Positions 58,247-60,565 of a DNA stretch of 60,565 nucleotides are shown in pieces. The notes under the pieces were generated by a model. It did no database searches. It had not been told where the DNA came from and worked only from the letters and a program-made list of their open reading frames with translations. The DNA is taken from the NCBI GenBank assembly GCA_031127075.1, contig JARIFA010000008.1:1-60565 (forward strand), read 5' to 3'. Positions within the stretch are counted from its first letter, which is position 1, and each line of letters opens with the position of its first letter. The position numbers were made by a program, and so were the translations under genes. The DNA is from Gemmatimonadota bacterium (GTDB lineage Bacteria; Gemmatimonadota; Gemmatimonadetes; Gemmatimonadales; Gemmatimonadaceae).

Positions 58247-60565
58247 TCAGTTGAAGTTGTAGCGCGCCCCGATCTGCATCCGCCAGACGTCGGCGGTGCC
58301 GGAGGTCTTCTGCCAGCTCTGGCTCAGCAGGTTGCCGCCGATGGTCCGGTAGCGGTACTGCGGCTGCCCCGCGGCGTTGACGCCGGCCGGGACGAGGGGC
58401 TGGGAGGAGTTAAACGTCCGGAACCGGCCCCAATCCGAGTTGATCAGGTTGGTGAAGTTCAGGATGTCCATGCGGAGCTGGAGCTTGTTCGGCTTGCCCG
58501 CGACGATCCGGCTGATGTCCTGCGTGAGGCTGACATCCATCCGGGTGAAGATCGGGAGCATCACGGCGCCGCGCTCGGCGTACTGGCCGCGGCGGTTGCG
58601 GAGATAGCGGTCCTGCTGGATGTACGCCTCCCAGGCCTCCGACTGCTGCTGCGCGGTGAAGGGCGCCGACCCGGTGATCGGGAGGAAGAGCGTCTCCGTG
58701 ATGTCCTTCGGGATGTAGAGGAGGTCGTTCCCGGTTCCACCGTCGCCGTTCATGTCACCCGAGTAGGTGTACGACCCGTTGCCGCCGGTGCGGCTCTCGA
58801 GGAAGAACGAGATGCCGGTCGCGCCCATCGCGAGGAACTGGCGCGTGTAGGCGGCCGTCAGGAAGAACCGATGGCCCTGCGTGGTGCCGGAGTACCCGAC
58901 CCCGGGGTCATTCGGGTTCGTGGCGTGCGGGTTGCCGTTCCACGAGCCGAACGCGATCGAGCCCGCGTCGACAGTGTTCCGAGAGACGCCATACGCGTAG
59001 GCCGCCTTCGCGAAGAGCCCGTTGCTGAAGGCCTTCTCGAGGGAGGTGGCGAAGTTCCACGAGCGACCGACATCCTGGTTCTTCAGGACGACCGCGCTCG
59101 TGATGTTGCAATTGATGCGCTGCTGCGTCCCGGACACCGTCGGGCAGTCATCGACCGACCACCGCGGGCGGCGATCCGGACCGGTGAAGTTGCCATCGGG
59201 GTTCGACAGGTTGGCGTCGATGTAATACACGCCGTTGACGTCCTGGCCCATCATCCACTCCACCGTGCCGACCATCCCGAAGGGGAGCTTCCGGTCGACG
59301 GCGAGGTTGGTACGCCAGACCTGCGGGAACTTGAAGTTCGGGTCGGTGAGCGCGAGCTCGTACGAAGCCGCCGGCGCGCCGGTGACGGTCGTCGGCTTGT
59401 ACGCGTTCGGATCCGGATTGAACGGACGGGTCGTCACGTTGTCATACTGCTCAAAGCCCGTGAGGACGCCGTTGTTGCCGATCTGGTTGGAGATCCAGAC
59501 GTAGGCCGGACGGCCGGTGAAGATGCCGGTGCCACCGCGGACCTGCGTCACGCCGTCGCCGTCGACATCCCAGTTGAAGCCGAGGCGGGGCGAGTACAGG
59601 AGCGTCGGATCCGGGAGCTTCTGCGTCTGGTACTGCACCGCGGCCCCGGTCTCGTCACGGAAGATGAGATCGTTCGCCAGTTCGTTCGTAAAACCGGTCT
59701 CACCGAACATGGGGACCTCGACCCGGAGGCCGACGGTCATCGTCAGGTTCCGCGAGGCGCGCCACTCGTTCTGCGCGTAGATGCCGGCGAAGGTGACCTC
59801 GAGGGGCTGCACCGGCTTCTCCATCCCAGGCTGGTTCGCATAGCGGACCTGGAAGCGACGGAGGTTGACCGGGGATGTCGTCCGGGACGGGTTCGCGACG
59901 TAGTCATTCGCGTCGGTGTACCAGTCGGCGAGCGAGTTGTAGACGTACACGCTCTGCGAGCCCGGGAAGAAGACGTTCTCCGAGTTGTACTTCTCAACGC
60001 TCACGCCGAAGGTCTGGTCGTGACGGTCCCCGTAGATGGTGAAGTTGTCCTGGAACTGATAGCTCTTGTAGCGGAGCTCGTTGTTCGGCGTGAACGGCTC
60101 GAAACCGAACGACGTGTACACGGTGCCCGCGTCGAGGATGTCAACGAAGGGGAAGACCTCGCCACGAGACGCACGGCTCTCATCGCTGTAGTCGTAGCCG
60201 ATGATCATGTTGTTCGACATCCGGTCGTTGATCACCGAGTTCCACTCGCCCACGATCGACTTGCGGTTCTCCAGGATCTGGTAGTTCGAGTTCTGGAAGT
60301 TCAGCGCCGTGAGGCCCGAACGGCGGCTGCCGCCGAAGCCGAGCGAGGACGAGCTGGAGACGAGGACGTCGGTCTTCGAATCGAGCACGCTGTAGCGAAG
60401 GGAGAACTTGTTCCGATCACTGAACGCATAGTCGAGCTTCGCCGTGAGGCGCGTCGACGGTACCTCGTGGTCGTAGCCCTGATAGGGACCGGTCGCGTAA
60501 CCGAACTTGTCCTGGAGGAAAGAGCTCAGCGAGTCCAGCGACGTCCGGCGGACGCGGGTGACCTG
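58247..60565 (-). CDS. Oar-like TonB-dependent receptor, 5' end outside the window
   Basis: 772 residues of a longer protein: the reading frame is open to the last base of the window (codons from 60565 read QVTRVRRTSLDSLSSFLQDK), so start, signal peptide, carboxypeptidase-like domain and plug are beyond it. The visible part is the barrel: STRLTAKLDYAFSDRNKFSLRYS, YKSYQFQDNFTIYGDRHDQTFG, GIYAQNEWRASRNLTMTVGLRVE, SPRLGFNWDVDGDGVTQVRGG, GRSWNFATSLEKAFSNGLFAKAAYAYG, and a last strand WRMQIGARYNFN with C-terminal aromatic pattern. This is the Oar/CarboxypepD_reg type common in Gemmatimonadota, Myxococcota and Acidobacteriota. Ligand unknown. Confidence 0.9.
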   Translation of the reverse strand, partial: QVTRVRRTSLDSLSSFLQDKFGYATGPYQGYDHEVPSTRLTAKLDYAFSDRNKFSLRYSVLDSKTDVLVSSSSSLGFGGSRRSGLTALNFQNSNYQILENRKSIVGEWNSVINDRMSNNMIIGYDYSDESRASRGEVFPFVDILDAGTVYTSFGFEPFTPNNELRYKSYQFQDNFTIYGDRHDQTFGVSVEKYNSENVFFPGSQSVYVYNSLADWYTDANDYVANPSRTTSPVNLRRFQVRYANQPGMEKPVQPLEVTFAGIYAQNEWRASRNLTMTVGLRVEVPMFGETGFTNELANDLIFRDETGAAVQYQTQKLPDPTLLYSPRLGFNWDVDGDGVTQVRGGTGIFTGRPAYVWISNQIGNNGVLTGFEQYDNVTTRPFNPDPNAYKPTTVTGAPAASYELALTDPNFKFPQVWRTNLAVDRKLPFGMVGTVEWMMGQDVNGVYYIDANLSNPDGNFTGPDRRPRWSVDDCPTVSGTQQRINCNITSAVVLKNQDVGRSWNFATSLEKAFSNGLFAKAAYAYGVSRNTVDAGSIAFGSWNGNPHATNPNDPGVGYSGTTQGHRFFLTAAYTRQFLAMGATGISFFLESRTGGNGSYTYSGDMNGDGGTGNDLLYIPKDITETLFLPITGSAPFTAQQQSEAWEAYIQQDRYLRNRRGQYAERGAVMLPIFTRMDVSLTQDISRIVAGKPNKLQLRMDILNFTNLINSDWGRFRTFNSSQPLVPAGVNAAGQPQYRYRTIGGNLLSQSWQKTSGTADVWRMQIGARYNFN

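Overview
The window looks like a chromosomal segment of a free-living, diderm, G+C-rich bacterium, most likely a member of Gemmatimonadota. The reasons are an Oar-like TonB-dependent receptor, a very large Asp-box (BNR) repeat secreted protein, Big/PPC-domain secreted lipoproteins, complete LptFG/Mla-type envelope genes, frequent GTG starts and GTGA/ATGA stop-start overlaps. The phylum call is inference from gene content; no rRNA is present to settle it. No rRNA, tRNA, CRISPR array, insertion sequence or prophage was seen, coding density is very high, and no gene-free stretch exceeds about 170 bases.

Layout. (1) 1-12 kb: secreted and cell-wall functions: an M8-like metallopeptidase (minus strand), then on the plus strand a penicillin-acylase-family lipoprotein, a GH20 hexosaminidase, the monofunctional transglycosylase MtgA, a 1050-residue Asp-box protein and a GNAT acetyltransferase. 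(2) 12-26 kb: a long minus-strand housekeeping block read aroC-aroK, topA-trmFO-xerC-hslV-hslU-argF, flavin monooxygenase, BASS transporter, epimerase, Bcp peroxiredoxin, pirin. (3) 26-38.5 kb: the first type IV pilus island, again minus strand: pilS-pilR, a GT2 glycosyltransferase, a GT-C/TPR membrane protein and pilA, ending at a strong terminator; then three minor-pilin-like genes and pilM-N-O-P-Q running into aroC-aroK. (4) 38.6-47.8 kb: ArfB, an outer-membrane barrel candidate, a three-gene type-I-secretion-like set (ABC protein, HlyD-like adaptor, TolC-like channel), a LolA-like protein, Hsp15, a 52-residue membrane protein, infA, and pnuC with a NadR-like kinase. (5) 47.8-52.7 kb: second pilus island, ComEA-like protein, pilB, pilT, pilC. 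(6) 52.8-60.6 kb: an M28 peptidase lipoprotein, a plus-strand lptF-lptG-mlaE-mlaD operon, and a TonB-dependent receptor truncated by the window end.

Together the two pilus islands encode nearly the whole type IVa machine (extension and retraction ATPases, platform, alignment complex, secretin, major and minor pilins, two-component regulator); only the prepilin peptidase is not seen. The most interesting readings are: a DPM1-type GT2 plus a TMTC-like GT-C enzyme fused into the pilSR-pilA unit, which suggests dedicated pilin glycosylation; an ABC exporter whose Walker A lysine, Q-loop and signature motif are all replaced; a three-arm alternative hairpin that buries the start codon of the GNAT gene; and a Firmicutes-like topA-trmFO-xerC-hslVU order with argF in the position of codY.
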